The position numbers were made by a program, and so were the translations under genes. Below, piece by piece: positions 46,065 through 55,109 of a DNA stretch of 64,000 nucleotides. Each line of letters opens with the position of its first letter. Positions within the stretch are counted from its first letter, which is position 1. The stretch is from JBBPYC01 sp965218765 (GTDB taxonomy: Bacteria > Pseudomonadota > Gammaproteobacteria > Burkholderiales > Burkholderiaceae_C): positions 372,001 through 436,000 of the forward strand of contig CBDCLU010000005.1 of NCBI GenBank assembly GCA_965218765.1, given 5' to 3'. The notes below the pieces were generated by a model, which saw only the letters and a program-made list of their open reading frames with translations, ran no database searches and was not told where the DNA came from.

Positions 46065-47882
46065 ATGCATTTCAGCGCCCCATCCGCTCGGCCGTTTGAA
46101 ACTATCGGCCCGTCGCGTCGGCGGTTCGTCACTGGGCTGGCCACCAGCGGCGCACTCGCAGGCTTTGGTCTCTGGCCCGGCAGAGGCACGGCCGGTCCGA
46201 TGCCAGGCAACGCGACCGTGCTGTCCGGCACCGAGTTCGACCTGACCATCTCGCAAAGCCCGGTCGCCCTCACCGGCCGCGCCCGCACGGCAACGCTCGT
46301 GAACGGCTCGCTGCCTGCCCCGCTGCTGCGCTGGCGCGAAGGCGACGAGATCACGCTGCGCGTGACCAATCGGTTGCCCGTCACCAGTTCGATTCACTGG
46401 CACGGCATTCTGCTGCCATTCCGGATGGACGGCGTGCCGGGCCTTACGTTCAACGGCATCCAGCCCGGCGAAACCTTTCACTACCGGTTCAAGGTCAACC
46501 AGAGCGGCAGCTACTGGTATCACAGCCATTCGCGTTTTCAGGAGCAGACCGGCGTGTACGGACCGATCGTGGTCGAGCCGCGCGGCGGCGAACGCTTCAA
46601 GGCCGAACGCGACTATGTCGTGCTGCTGTCCGACTGGTCGGACGAAGACCCGGAAGCCATCTTCTCGAACCTGAAGAAGATGGCCGACTACTACAACTTC
46701 AACCAGCCGACCGCGATCGGCTTCGCGCAGGACGCCTCGAAGATCGGCCTGCAGGCGGCGCTGGCCAAACGCCGGATGTGGAACCAGATGCGCATGAGCC
46801 CGACCGATCTGTCGGACCTGACCGGTTACACCTACACGTATCTGATGAACGGCAACGCGCCGGACGGCAACTGGACCGCGCTGTTCAATCGCGGCGAAAA
46901 GGTGCGCCTGCGCTTCATCAACGGCTCGTCGCAGAGCATCTTCGACGTGCGGATCCCAGGCCTGAAGATGACGGTGGTGGCCGCCGACGGACAGGATGTG
47001 GAGCCGGTCGGCGTCGAAGAATTTCGCATCGCCGTCGCGGAAACCTACGACGTGATCGTCGAGCCGACGGACGACCGTGCCTACACCGTGTTCGCACAGT
47101 CGATCGACCGCAGTGGCTACGCGCGCGGCACGCTGACGCCGCGCGCGGGCCTGGCAGCCGAGGTGCCGGCGCTCGATGCGCCGCAGTGGCTCACGATGGC
47201 CGACATGATGGGCGCGATGGCGATGCCCGGCATGGACATGCACGACCACGGCGGCATGGACATGGGCAACCAAACGTCCGCTGCTGGCAACGGTGACATG
47301 GAGGGCATGGACCATGCGGCGATGGGACATGCCAGCATGGTTGGAACCAAAAACCCGGCGCCGATGGCCCGCCACGCACGCACCGAGTACGGCCCCGGCG
47401 TCGACATGCGCGTGGACATGCCGCGCGACAACATCGACGACCCCGGCATCGGCCTGCGGGACAGGAAGCACAAGGTGCTGACCTACGCCGACCTGCACAC
47501 GATCGGCGGCCCGATCGATGCGCGCGAGCCGGGCCGCGAGATCGAGCTGCACCTGACCGGCAACATGGAACGCTACATGTGGTCGTTCGACGGGCAGAAG
47601 TTCTCCGACTCGAAGCCGCTGCATTTCCGCCACGGCGAGCGGCTGCGCATCACGCTCGTGAACGACACGATGATGCCGCACCCGATCCACCTGCACGGCA
47701 TGTGGAGCGAGCTGGAGAGCCCGGACGGTGCGTTCCAGGTGCGCAAGCACACGATCATGGTGCAACCTGCGCAGCGCATCCGCTACGCAGTGACAGCCGA
47801 TGCGCCCGGCAACTGGGCGTATCACTGCCACCTGCTCTATCACATGGAGGCCGGCATGTTCAGGAAGGTGGTGGTGTCTTGA
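46065..47882 (+). CDS. copA: Copper-resistance multicopper oxidase CopA (first copy)
   Basis: 605 aa periplasmic oxidase, Tat-exported (SRRRFVTGLATSGALAG). Copper ligands: HWHGILLPFRMDG, YWYHSHSRFQEQ, HPIHLHGMW and the T1/T3 motif HCHLLYHMEAGM. A Met/His/Asp-rich stretch lies at about residues 380-430 (MxGMDMHDHGGMDMG type), thought to bind Cu(I). Oxidises Cu(I) in the periplasm. ATG at 46065 leaves the Tat motif near residue 17. copB follows with a TTGA overlap. Confidence 0.95.
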   Translation: MHFSAPSARPFETIGPSRRRFVTGLATSGALAGFGLWPGRGTAGPMPGNATVLSGTEFDLTISQSPVALTGRARTATLVNGSLPAPLLRWREGDEITLRVTNRLPVTSSIHWHGILLPFRMDGVPGLTFNGIQPGETFHYRFKVNQSGSYWYHSHSRFQEQTGVYGPIVVEPRGGERFKAERDYVVLLSDWSDEDPEAIFSNLKKMADYYNFNQPTAIGFAQDASKIGLQAALAKRRMWNQMRMSPTDLSDLTGYTYTYLMNGNAPDGNWTALFNRGEKVRLRFINGSSQSIFDVRIPGLKMTVVAADGQDVEPVGVEEFRIAVAETYDVIVEPTDDRAYTVFAQSIDRSGYARGTLTPRAGLAAEVPALDAPQWLTMADMMGAMAMPGMDMHDHGGMDMGNQTSAAGNGDMEGMDHAAMGHASMVGTKNPAPMARHARTEYGPGVDMRVDMPRDNIDDPGIGLRDRKHKVLTYADLHTIGGPIDAREPGREIELHLTGNMERYMWSFDGQKFSDSKPLHFRHGERLRITLVNDTMMPHPIHLHGMWSELESPDGAFQVRKHTIMVQPAQRIRYAVTADAPGNWAYHCHLLYHMEAGMFRKVVVS

Positions 47883-48967
47883 GGCAGCTGTTCATCGCAC
47901 CATCGCGCAATACTCCGACGTTCTCGTCCACATTCCGTGCGCTGCTGTATACGACAGCGCTGGGCGCACCGCTGGCATTCGCGCAACAAGCCGGGCAGCC
48001 AATGCAAGGCATGGACCACGGCTCAATGAAGGGCATGGATCACAGCCAAATGAAAGGCGTGGGTCCCGGCAAGGCGAATGACGCGGGCGGTATGAAAGGC
48101 ATGAGTCATGACCAGCCAAGCAGGTCAGGCAACATGAAGGGCATGAACCACGGCTCGATGAAGAATTCGGGCGGCATGCAGGGCATGGATCAGGGCGATG
48201 CCAAGGGTCCAGCCTCGATGCAAGGCATGGGCTCGATGCAAGGTGGCTCGGCACCGCCCGATGCGCGGGACCCCGATGCCTATGCCGACGGCCTGACGCT
48301 CGGGCCCATGCGCGGCATGGACATGGCCGACAACGACCCTTACGCCCAGCTGCTGCTGGACCAGTTCGAAGGTTACCGCAGCAGCAGCGGCGAAGCCGGC
48401 ATCCGGTTCGATGCGCAGGCCTGGTACGGCACCGACTTGAACAAGCTGTGGTTCAAGGCCGAAGGTGGGCGCGCCGGCGGACAGTTGGGCGAGACCCGAG
48501 CCGAGGTGCTCTACAACCGCGCGTTCGCCCCCTACTTCGGCTGGCAGGCCGGCGTACGGCACGACTTCGGCGGCGGGGGCCCGGGTCGCAACTGGGCGGC
48601 AGTTGGTATCCAGGGGCTGGCGCCGTACTGGTTCGACGTCGAGGCGACTGCCTATGTCGGCCCATCCGGGCCCACGGCGTTTCGCTTTAAGGGCGAATAC
48701 GACCTGCGCATCACCCAACGCCTGGTGCTGCAGCCGGACCTGGAGTTCGACATCTACGGCAAGAACGATTCCAAGCGCGACACTGGCTCGGGCCTGGCCG
48801 AAGCCGACTTGGGCTTTCGGCTGCGCTACGAGATCACGCGCAAGTTCGCGCCCTACATTGGTGTGAGCTGGGGCCGCAAGTTCGGCAACACCGCCGACTT
48901 TGCTCGGCGGTCCGGCGAGCCGGTCGGGGAGAGCCGGATCATTGCTGGCATCCGGCTCTGGTTTTGA
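47879..48967 (+). CDS. copB: Copper-resistance outer-membrane protein CopB (first copy)
   Basis: 362 aa. TTG start overlaps the copA stop (TTGA). Signal sequence up to AFAQQ, then about 90 residues rich in MxGMDHG-like repeats (copper binding) from ~residue 45 to 140, then the CopB barrel domain (DPYAQLLLDQFEG, WFKAEGGRAGGQ, AEVLYNRAFAPYFGWQAGVRHDFG, ITQRLVLQPDLEFDIYGKNDSKRD, RYEITRKFAPYIGVSWGRKFGNTAD, IIAGIRLWF). Stores or exports copper at the outer membrane. Confidence 0.92.
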   Translation: MRQLFIAPSRNTPTFSSTFRALLYTTALGAPLAFAQQAGQPMQGMDHGSMKGMDHSQMKGVGPGKANDAGGMKGMSHDQPSRSGNMKGMNHGSMKNSGGMQGMDQGDAKGPASMQGMGSMQGGSAPPDARDPDAYADGLTLGPMRGMDMADNDPYAQLLLDQFEGYRSSSGEAGIRFDAQAWYGTDLNKLWFKAEGGRAGGQLGETRAEVLYNRAFAPYFGWQAGVRHDFGGGGPGRNWAAVGIQGLAPYWFDVEATAYVGPSGPTAFRFKGEYDLRITQRLVLQPDLEFDIYGKNDSKRDTGSGLAEADLGFRLRYEITRKFAPYIGVSWGRKFGNTADFARRSGEPVGESRIIAGIRLWF

Positions 48968-48984
48968 CTGAGGCGGGGTAAAAC

Positions 48985-49743
48985 ATGTCATCGACGGTCA
49001 AACATGTGGTGGCCACTGCGCTGGTGCTGACGGTCGGCGCAGCCGCCGCGGGTGCCGCGTTCATCTGGTCGGGTGCCTACGACATCGGCGCCGACGCCAA
49101 GCACACGTCGCTGGTACACGCCGTGCTGGAGACCACGCGCGAGCGCTCCGTCAAGGTGCGCGCCGACAAGCTGCAGGTGCCCGACTTGACGGCCGAAGCC
49201 GGCATTGTCAAAGGCGCCGGCAACTATGCAGCCATGTGCGTTCAGTGCCACATGGCGCCCGGCATGGACCGCACCGAGCTGAGCCAGGGTCTCTACCCTG
49301 AGCCGCCGAACCTGACGAAGGAAAAAGTCGATCCGGCCCATGTGTTCTGGGTCGTCAAGCACGGCATCAAGGCGTCCGCGATGCCGGCCTGGGGTCATTC
49401 GATGCCGGACGCCGACATCTGGAATGTCGCGGCATTCCTACAAAAACTGCCCGAGCTTGACCAGGCGCAGTTCGATCAGATGGTGGCTGCGAGTGGTGGA
49501 CATTCACACGGCGGCGGCGAGTCCGGCGGGCATCACCACGATGCCGGCGGCTCGATGAAGGATCACCACGACGGCAGCGCGGACGACGAAAAAGCGCATG
49601 ACGCGACCGCTGCCGACGGGCACCACGCCGACGCCGCCGACAAACCAATTGCTGCGGAATTTAAGCCCGCGTCGCCGGCAGACGCGGCGCGGCCCAAGCC
49701 AGCGACCGCCGCCGAACACCATGACGACGGCCACAAACACTGA
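48985..49743 (+). CDS. Membrane-anchored cytochrome c with His-rich tail
   Basis: 252 aa. N-terminal TM (VVATALVLTVGAAAAGAAFIW), a single class I-like heme site C85-V-Q-C88-H89, a likely Met ligand in KASAMPAWGHSMPD, and a C-terminal tail from ~residue 170 with many His and Asp. Could accept electrons from, or bind copper for, CopA/CopB; the tail suggests metal binding. 17 bp after copB, hence the same operon. Confidence 0.9.
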   Translation: MSSTVKHVVATALVLTVGAAAAGAAFIWSGAYDIGADAKHTSLVHAVLETTRERSVKVRADKLQVPDLTAEAGIVKGAGNYAAMCVQCHMAPGMDRTELSQGLYPEPPNLTKEKVDPAHVFWVVKHGIKASAMPAWGHSMPDADIWNVAAFLQKLPELDQAQFDQMVAASGGHSHGGGESGGHHHDAGGSMKDHHDGSADDEKAHDATAADGHHADAADKPIAAEFKPASPADAARPKPATAAEHHDDGHKH

Positions 49744-49766
49744 CTGGATCGAGATCTCTGCGCACG

Positions 49767-50213
49767 ATGAGCAAATATTCGAAGTTCACCGCCATGATCG
49801 CCACGTCGACGGCGGTCATGCTGGCATTGATGTACCTCAACACGTACCAGTGGGACCACGTGTTTTTCAGCGAAACGCGCTTCTACATGGCGTTCGTGAT
49901 GGGCGCCAGCATGGCGCTCATCATGCTGCTGTTCATGCTGAATATGTACACGAGCCGGTCGACCAACTGGGCGATCGTCGCCATCAGCGTGGCGGTCTTC
50001 GCTGGTGCGTTGTGGTTGGTGCGCAGCCAGGAAACGGTCGAGGACGTGTCCTGGATGAAGGCGATGATTCCGCATCACTCGATTGCGATCCTGACCAGCG
50101 AACGGGCCCACATCACGGACCCGCGGGTGCGCAAGCTGGCCGACGGAATCATCGAAGCACAGCGCCGCGAGATCGGCGAGATGAAGGCGCTGATCAAGGA
50201 TCTGCAGAAGTAA
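49767..50213 (+). CDS. DUF305 membrane protein
   Basis: 148 aa. Three TM segments at the N-terminus (ATSTAVMLALMYLNTY; FYMAFVMGASMALIMLLFMLN; WAIVAISVAVFAGALWL) followed by a DUF305 core (VSWMKAMIPHHSIAILTSERAHITDPRVRKLADGIIEAQRREIGEMKAL), whose HH and Met/Glu residues are typical. DUF305 proteins appear often with copper resistance; role not established. Confidence 0.9.
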   Translation: MSKYSKFTAMIATSTAVMLALMYLNTYQWDHVFFSETRFYMAFVMGASMALIMLLFMLNMYTSRSTNWAIVAISVAVFAGALWLVRSQETVEDVSWMKAMIPHHSIAILTSERAHITDPRVRKLADGIIEAQRREIGEMKALIKDLQK

Positions 50214-50236
50214 GTTCGTGCGCGTGGTGCTGCCCG

Positions 50237-50587
50237 ATGCCCGATTCAACTGCCGCACTGCAGCAATCCAACGGGCTGGCAGCGGGGCTTTCCGCCTGGG
50301 TCAACGAGGGAGATGCTGTGGTGGAACGCGAAACGGAAGACGACGGTGAGCCACCGCTGGGCCAGGCCGAGCTGAAGCAACTGCGAGTTCGCGTCGTCGC
50401 GCTGGAAAGCGTGGTGCTGGCCCTTTTGACGGCTGCCTCCGAACCGCAACGCAAACTGGTTGCCCAGATGGCGCGGCGCATCGCTCCCCGGGCCGGCGCC
50501 ACCGCGCATCGGGTCACGCTTCACGCGGCCGATGAGATTGCGGGTCTGTTGGAACGTTCAAAACGGCTCAACCGTGTCAGGCGCTGA
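50237..50587 (+). CDS. Hypothetical protein within copper cluster
   Basis: 116 aa, soluble; no family recognised. Acidic N-terminus (DAVVERETEDDGEPPLGQ) then a helical segment (AELKQLRVRVVALESVVLALLTAA) and a basic C-terminus (LLERSKRLNRVRR). Codon use looks like the neighbours. Starts 23 bp after the DUF305 gene and is followed by a CueR-like promoter. The start could be later; the frame has no clear SD. Confidence 0.55.
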   Translation: MPDSTAALQQSNGLAAGLSAWVNEGDAVVERETEDDGEPPLGQAELKQLRVRVVALESVVLALLTAASEPQRKLVAQMARRIAPRAGATAHRVTLHAADEIAGLLERSKRLNRVRR

Positions 50588-50667
50588 ACGCGGCGCAAGG
50601 AAAGAGTTTCAGGCACGCGGTCAGGCACCAGATCCATCTTGTCTTGATGGACCAGCCACCAAAACAA

Positions 50668-50698
50668 TTGACCTTCCCATCATGGGACGCTTTATCTT
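50668..50698 (+). promoter_or_regulatory. CueR-type (MerR-family) promoter before copper ATPase
   Basis: -35 TTGACC, 19-bp spacer TTCCCATCATGGGACGCTT with a dyad (TCCCAT-CATGGGA), -10 TATCTT, ending 96 bp before the ATPase start. Matches the minus-strand element at 43707-43737 in all but a few bases; likely bound by a MerR-family copper sensor that is not encoded in this window. Confidence 0.75.
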
Positions 50699-50794
50699 CG
50701 TTTCGAAATTAAAGGTCGCATCTGATCAGCGCAGCCGGTTTGTAAAAACGCCGTCGGCATCTGCTGTAGCCAACGACTGCACAAGGAATCCCAG

Positions 50795-53161
50795 ATGAAT
50801 GCGAAACCGCATCCGCAAATGCACGAGCACGGACCTGACACGCCGTCGGCATCCCCCGCGACGGCGTCGCTGAAAGACCCGGTCTGCGGCATGAACGTGA
50901 CCGAGCAGTCACCGCATCACCTGGCGCACGCCGGACAGGACTATTTTTTCTGCAGCGGGAAGTGTCAAGTCAAGTTTGACGCCGAGCCGGCGCGCTACTT
51001 GGCACCGAAGGCCGCAGATGCCCGACCGCCCGCGCATGCACCCGCGGCAGCTGGCGCCATCTACACCTGCCCGATGCACCCGCAGATCCGGCAGGATCAC
51101 CCCGGCGACTGCCCGATCTGCGGCATGAGCCTGGAGCCGGAGATGCCCTCGCTGGAGGACGAAGCGAATCCGGAGCTGGTCGATTTCACCCGGCGCTTCT
51201 GGTGGACGTTGCCGTTCACGCTGGCCGTGCTGTTTCTTGCCATGGCTGGACACGGGCTGCAGTGGTTCGAAGGCCAGACCCAGAACTGGATCGAACTCGT
51301 GCTGACGTTGCCGGTCGCGCTCTGGGCCGGTTGGCCGTTCTACAAGCGTGGCGTGCAGTCAATCATCAACCGCAGCCCCAACATGTGGACGCTGATCGGC
51401 CTGGGCACGAGCGTCGCATTTGTCTACAGCTTGGTGGCCACCGTTGCGCCGCAGATTTTTCCAGCCACCTTTGTCGTCGATGGTCGGGTCGGCGTGTATT
51501 TCGAAGCGGCCGCAGTGATCATTTCGCTGACCTTGCTGGGCCAATTGCTCGAACTCAAGGCGCGCTCGCAAACCTCGGCGGCGATCAAGTCACTGCTCGG
51601 GCTGGCGCCGAAGACCGCGCGCCGCATCGCGGACGACGGCACCGAAGCCGACGTGCCGCTGTCCGACATCCACGTAGGCGACCGGCTGCGTGTGCGCCCA
51701 GGCGAGAAGGTGCCGGTCGATGGCGTCGTCGTCGAAGGCAGCAGTTCGCTCGACGAGTCAATGCTGACCGGCGAGCCGCTGCCGGTTGCCAAACGCGCCG
51801 GCGACAAGCTGATCGGCGCCACGCTGAACGCCAGCGGCGCGCTGGTCATGCGCTCCGAGCACGTCGGCTCGGCCACCGTGCTGTCGCAGATCGTGCAGAT
51901 GGTCGCGCAGGCGCAGCGCTCACGCGCGCCGATGCAGCGCATGGCCGACACGGTGGCTGGCTACTTCGTCGTCACCGTCGTGGGGGTCGCGCTGCTGACG
52001 TTCTTCGGCTGGGGGCTGTTCGGCCCGCCGCCGAGTTGGGTGCGCGGGCTGATCAACGCGGTGGCGGTGCTGATCATCGCTTGTCCGTGCGCGCTAGGGC
52101 TGGCCACGCCGATGTCGATCATGGTCGCGACCGGTCGCGGTGCGACGCAGGGCGTGTTGTTTCGCGACGCGGCCGCGATCGAGAATCTGCGCAAGGTTGA
52201 CACGCTGATCGTTGACAAGACCGGCACGCTGACCGAGGGCAAACCAACATTCGAACGCGCGATCGCTACCAGAGGGTTCGACGAAACCGATGTGTTACAA
52301 CTGGCCGCAAGCCTGGACCAAGGCAGCGAGCATCCCTTGGCCGCAGCCATCGTCGCAGCCGCCCGCGAGCGGGGGTTGAAACTATCGACACCTGAGCAGT
52401 TCGATTCGGAATCCGGCATCGGCGTGCGCGGCCAAGTCGATGGCCAGGCGCTCGCCCTTGGCAACACCGCGTTGATGGAACAGCTGGGTGTGTCGATTTC
52501 GGTATTGAAAGATGACGCCGAAGAATTGCGCAGTCAGGGCGCAAGCGTGATGTATCTGGCGGTCGATGGCCGCCTGGCTGGCCTGCTGGCTGTCTCTGAT
52601 CCGGTCAAGGCCACCACGCCGGACGCGCTTGCATCGCTGCGGGCCACTGGCCTGCGCGTGGTAATGGCCACCGGCGATGGGCTGACCACGGCCCGATCGG
52701 TCGGCCAGCGCCTGGGCATCGACGAAGTGCACGGTGAAGTCAAGCCGGCGGACAAGCTCGGGCTGGTCGAGAAGCTGCAGGCCGAAGGCCGGATCGTCGC
52801 GATGGCCGGCGACGGCATCAACGACGCGCCGGCTCTTGCCAAGGCCGACGTCGGCATCGCGATGGGCACCGGCACCGACGTGGCGATGAACAGCGCGCAG
52901 CTCACGCTGGTCAAGGGCGACCTGCGCGGGATTGCCACGGCGCGCGAGCTGTCGGTGTCGACTGTAGCCAACATGAAGCAGAACCTCGGCTTCGCGTTCG
53001 TCTACAACGCACTCGGCATTCCGCTGGCAGCCGGCATTCTGTATCCATTCACCGGCTGGCTGCTGTCGCCCATGATCGCGGCGCTCGCGATGAGCCTGAG
53101 CTCGGCTTCCGTGATCGCCAACGCGCTGCGGCTGCGCGGTGCGCGTGCGGACGGCAAATAA
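50795..53161 (+). CDS. Copper-translocating P1B-type ATPase with YHS and heavy-metal-binding N-terminus
   Basis: 788 aa. N-terminal YHS domain (DPVCGMNV ... CSGKC, residues 28-58) and a heavy-metal-binding motif YTCPMHPQIRQDHPGDCPICGM (residues ~90-111), then eight TM helices, CPC at ~430 (IIACPCALGLATP), phosphorylation loop DKTGT (Asp ~474), HP motif SEHPLAAAI, GDGINDAPAL and C-terminal membrane region. Pumps Cu(I) (or Ag) out of the cytosol. Preceded by the CueR-like promoter; second copA 124 bp downstream. Confidence 0.96.
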   Translation: MNAKPHPQMHEHGPDTPSASPATASLKDPVCGMNVTEQSPHHLAHAGQDYFFCSGKCQVKFDAEPARYLAPKAADARPPAHAPAAAGAIYTCPMHPQIRQDHPGDCPICGMSLEPEMPSLEDEANPELVDFTRRFWWTLPFTLAVLFLAMAGHGLQWFEGQTQNWIELVLTLPVALWAGWPFYKRGVQSIINRSPNMWTLIGLGTSVAFVYSLVATVAPQIFPATFVVDGRVGVYFEAAAVIISLTLLGQLLELKARSQTSAAIKSLLGLAPKTARRIADDGTEADVPLSDIHVGDRLRVRPGEKVPVDGVVVEGSSSLDESMLTGEPLPVAKRAGDKLIGATLNASGALVMRSEHVGSATVLSQIVQMVAQAQRSRAPMQRMADTVAGYFVVTVVGVALLTFFGWGLFGPPPSWVRGLINAVAVLIIACPCALGLATPMSIMVATGRGATQGVLFRDAAAIENLRKVDTLIVDKTGTLTEGKPTFERAIATRGFDETDVLQLAASLDQGSEHPLAAAIVAAARERGLKLSTPEQFDSESGIGVRGQVDGQALALGNTALMEQLGVSISVLKDDAEELRSQGASVMYLAVDGRLAGLLAVSDPVKATTPDALASLRATGLRVVMATGDGLTTARSVGQRLGIDEVHGEVKPADKLGLVEKLQAEGRIVAMAGDGINDAPALAKADVGIAMGTGTDVAMNSAQLTLVKGDLRGIATARELSVSTVANMKQNLGFAFVYNALGIPLAAGILYPFTGWLLSPMIAALAMSLSSASVIANALRLRGARADGK

Positions 53162-53285
53162 AGACAGCGCACTGCTGATCGGGCTCTTCATCTATCCCGG
53201 TTGCCCAAGGACCGACTCGAAACCTCTCTCAAGTGCCAGCTTCCTTTTCTTTCAACCCCCTTCAAAACTTCTGGAGTCAATCGAC

Positions 53286-55109
53286 ATGAAGGACAGCAAC
53301 TGGAACGTTGCGCTGCCTGGCCACCCCCGCCCGAGCCGGCGTCGTTTTGTGACCGGCTTTGCCATGTGCGGTACCGCAGCCATGGTCGGATTGCCGGCGC
53401 GTGCCGCACGCACTGCAGCGCGGCCGGTGGAACCCACGGTCCTCAGCGGCACCGAGTTCAACCTCACGGTCCGGCGCGAAGTCTTCAACCTGACCGGCAC
53501 CGAGAGCTGGGCCAACACCATCAATGGCGGCGTGCCGGGGCCGGTGCTCAGATGGCGCCAGGGTGACGTGGTCGACATTCATCTGACGAACGAGATGCGC
53601 GACGTGACCGGCTTCCACTGGCACGGCATCATCCTGCCGAACACCATGGACGGCGTGCCCGGACTGCAGTTCGCGGGCATCCAGCCTGGTGAGACGTTCC
53701 ATTACCGGTTCCCGGTCGTGCAAAGCGGCACCTACTGGTATCACAGCCACATGGGCTACCAGGAGCAGAAAGGCGCCTACGGCGCGCTGATCATCGAGCC
53801 CGATGGCAAGCCGCTGATCCAGGCCGACCGCGAGCACGTCATCGTGCTCAGCGACTGGACCGACGACGATCCGCTGGTGATCGCAAACAACTTGAAGCAG
53901 GACAGCGACTACTACAACTTCAAGAAACGCACGTTGGAGACCGATCTGGCCGACATCGAGCAGAACGGCCTGGGCATGACGGTGAAAGAGCGCTGGCGCT
54001 GGGCGCAGATGCGTATGCGGCCGACGGGCTTATCGGTGTTGTCGGGGGTTAATTACACCTACTTGATGAACGGCTCGCCGCCGGACGCGAACTGGACCGC
54101 GCTGTTTCAGCCTGGCGAGCGGGTGCGGCTGCGCATCATCAACGCCTCGGCGGCGACCTACTACGACGTGCGCATCCCGGGCTTGAAGCTCAGCGTCGTG
54201 CATGTGCACGGCAACGACGTCGAGCCGGTCGAAGTCGATCAGTTCCGCATCGGCGTGGCAGAGACCTACGACGTCATCGTCGAACCGCGCAAAGACGAGG
54301 CATATTCGATCTTCGCCCAGGACATGGGCCGCACCGGCTACGCGCGCGGTACGCTCGCGCCGCGCTTGGGGCTGGATGCACCCGTGCCGCCGATGGACGA
54401 CCGGCCGCTGCGCGGCATGGCCGACATGGGCATGGCGGCGATGGCGCCGAAGCAGATCGACGCCTCGCGGCAGGACCGCTCGCGGCTCGGCGGCCTGATG
54501 GGCAAGCAGTCGATGGAAGTCGTCTCCGACCTGTCGCTGCTGCCCGGTCAACAGCCCAATCTGCCGCGGCCGGCCGTGGCCAAATCGAAGCCGGGCGTGG
54601 AGGAGCTGTTCGTCGCCGACAAGCTGATCGACCGGCTCAAGTCGCCCGGCGACGGCCTGAACCACCTGGACCGCCGCGTGCTGACTTACGCCGACCTGCG
54701 CTCGCGCCGCCCCGGTCTCGACAAACGCCCACCCACGCGCGAGATCGTGCTGCGCCTGACCGGCAACATGGAGCGGTTCATCTGGGGCTTCAACGGCAAA
54801 AAATTCACCGAGGTCGGCCCGATCGATGTCAGAGTCGGCGAGCGTTTCCGCCTGCGCATGATCAACGACACGATGATGAGCCACCCGATCCATCTGCATG
54901 GCATGTGGATGGAGCTTGAGAACGGGCAGGACGACGCCTACCGGCCGTATCTGCACACCGTGAACGTGCAGCCGGCGCAGAACGTCTCGATGCTGGTCAC
55001 GCCGATTGCGACCGGCCAGTGGCCGATGCACTGCCACATCCTCTACCACTTTGAAGCTGGCATGTTCCGCACCGTGCGCGTGTTGCCGGCGGAGACCAGC
55101 GATGTCTGA
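53286..55109 (+). CDS. copA: Copper-resistance multicopper oxidase CopA (second copy)
   Basis: 607 aa, Tat signal SRRRFVTGFAMCGTAAM. Same motifs as the first copy: FHWHGIILPNTMDG, YWYHSHMGYQEQ, HPIHLHGMWME and HCHILYHFEAGM. It differs in the linker (residues ~375-480): the Met/His-rich stretch is reduced and replaced by a longer charged segment, so copper loading may differ. GGAG lies 9 nt upstream of the start. Overlaps copB2 by 8 bp. Confidence 0.95.
   Translation: MKDSNWNVALPGHPRPSRRRFVTGFAMCGTAAMVGLPARAARTAARPVEPTVLSGTEFNLTVRREVFNLTGTESWANTINGGVPGPVLRWRQGDVVDIHLTNEMRDVTGFHWHGIILPNTMDGVPGLQFAGIQPGETFHYRFPVVQSGTYWYHSHMGYQEQKGAYGALIIEPDGKPLIQADREHVIVLSDWTDDDPLVIANNLKQDSDYYNFKKRTLETDLADIEQNGLGMTVKERWRWAQMRMRPTGLSVLSGVNYTYLMNGSPPDANWTALFQPGERVRLRIINASAATYYDVRIPGLKLSVVHVHGNDVEPVEVDQFRIGVAETYDVIVEPRKDEAYSIFAQDMGRTGYARGTLAPRLGLDAPVPPMDDRPLRGMADMGMAAMAPKQIDASRQDRSRLGGLMGKQSMEVVSDLSLLPGQQPNLPRPAVAKSKPGVEELFVADKLIDRLKSPGDGLNHLDRRVLTYADLRSRRPGLDKRPPTREIVLRLTGNMERFIWGFNGKKFTEVGPIDVRVGERFRLRMINDTMMSHPIHLHGMWMELENGQDDAYRPYLHTVNVQPAQNVSMLVTPIATGQWPMHCHILYHFEAGMFRTVRVLPAETSDV

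Noticed and set aside
47200..47350. Possible CRISPR or tandem DNA repeat in the Met/His-rich part of copA and copB
   Set aside because: Repetition is at the amino-acid level (MxGMDHG) within coding frames; units vary in length and there are no spacers.
45909..47843. 644-aa minus-strand frame opposite copA
   Set aside because: Antisense of the multicopper oxidase; no domain, Val/His/Arg-rich shadow composition.
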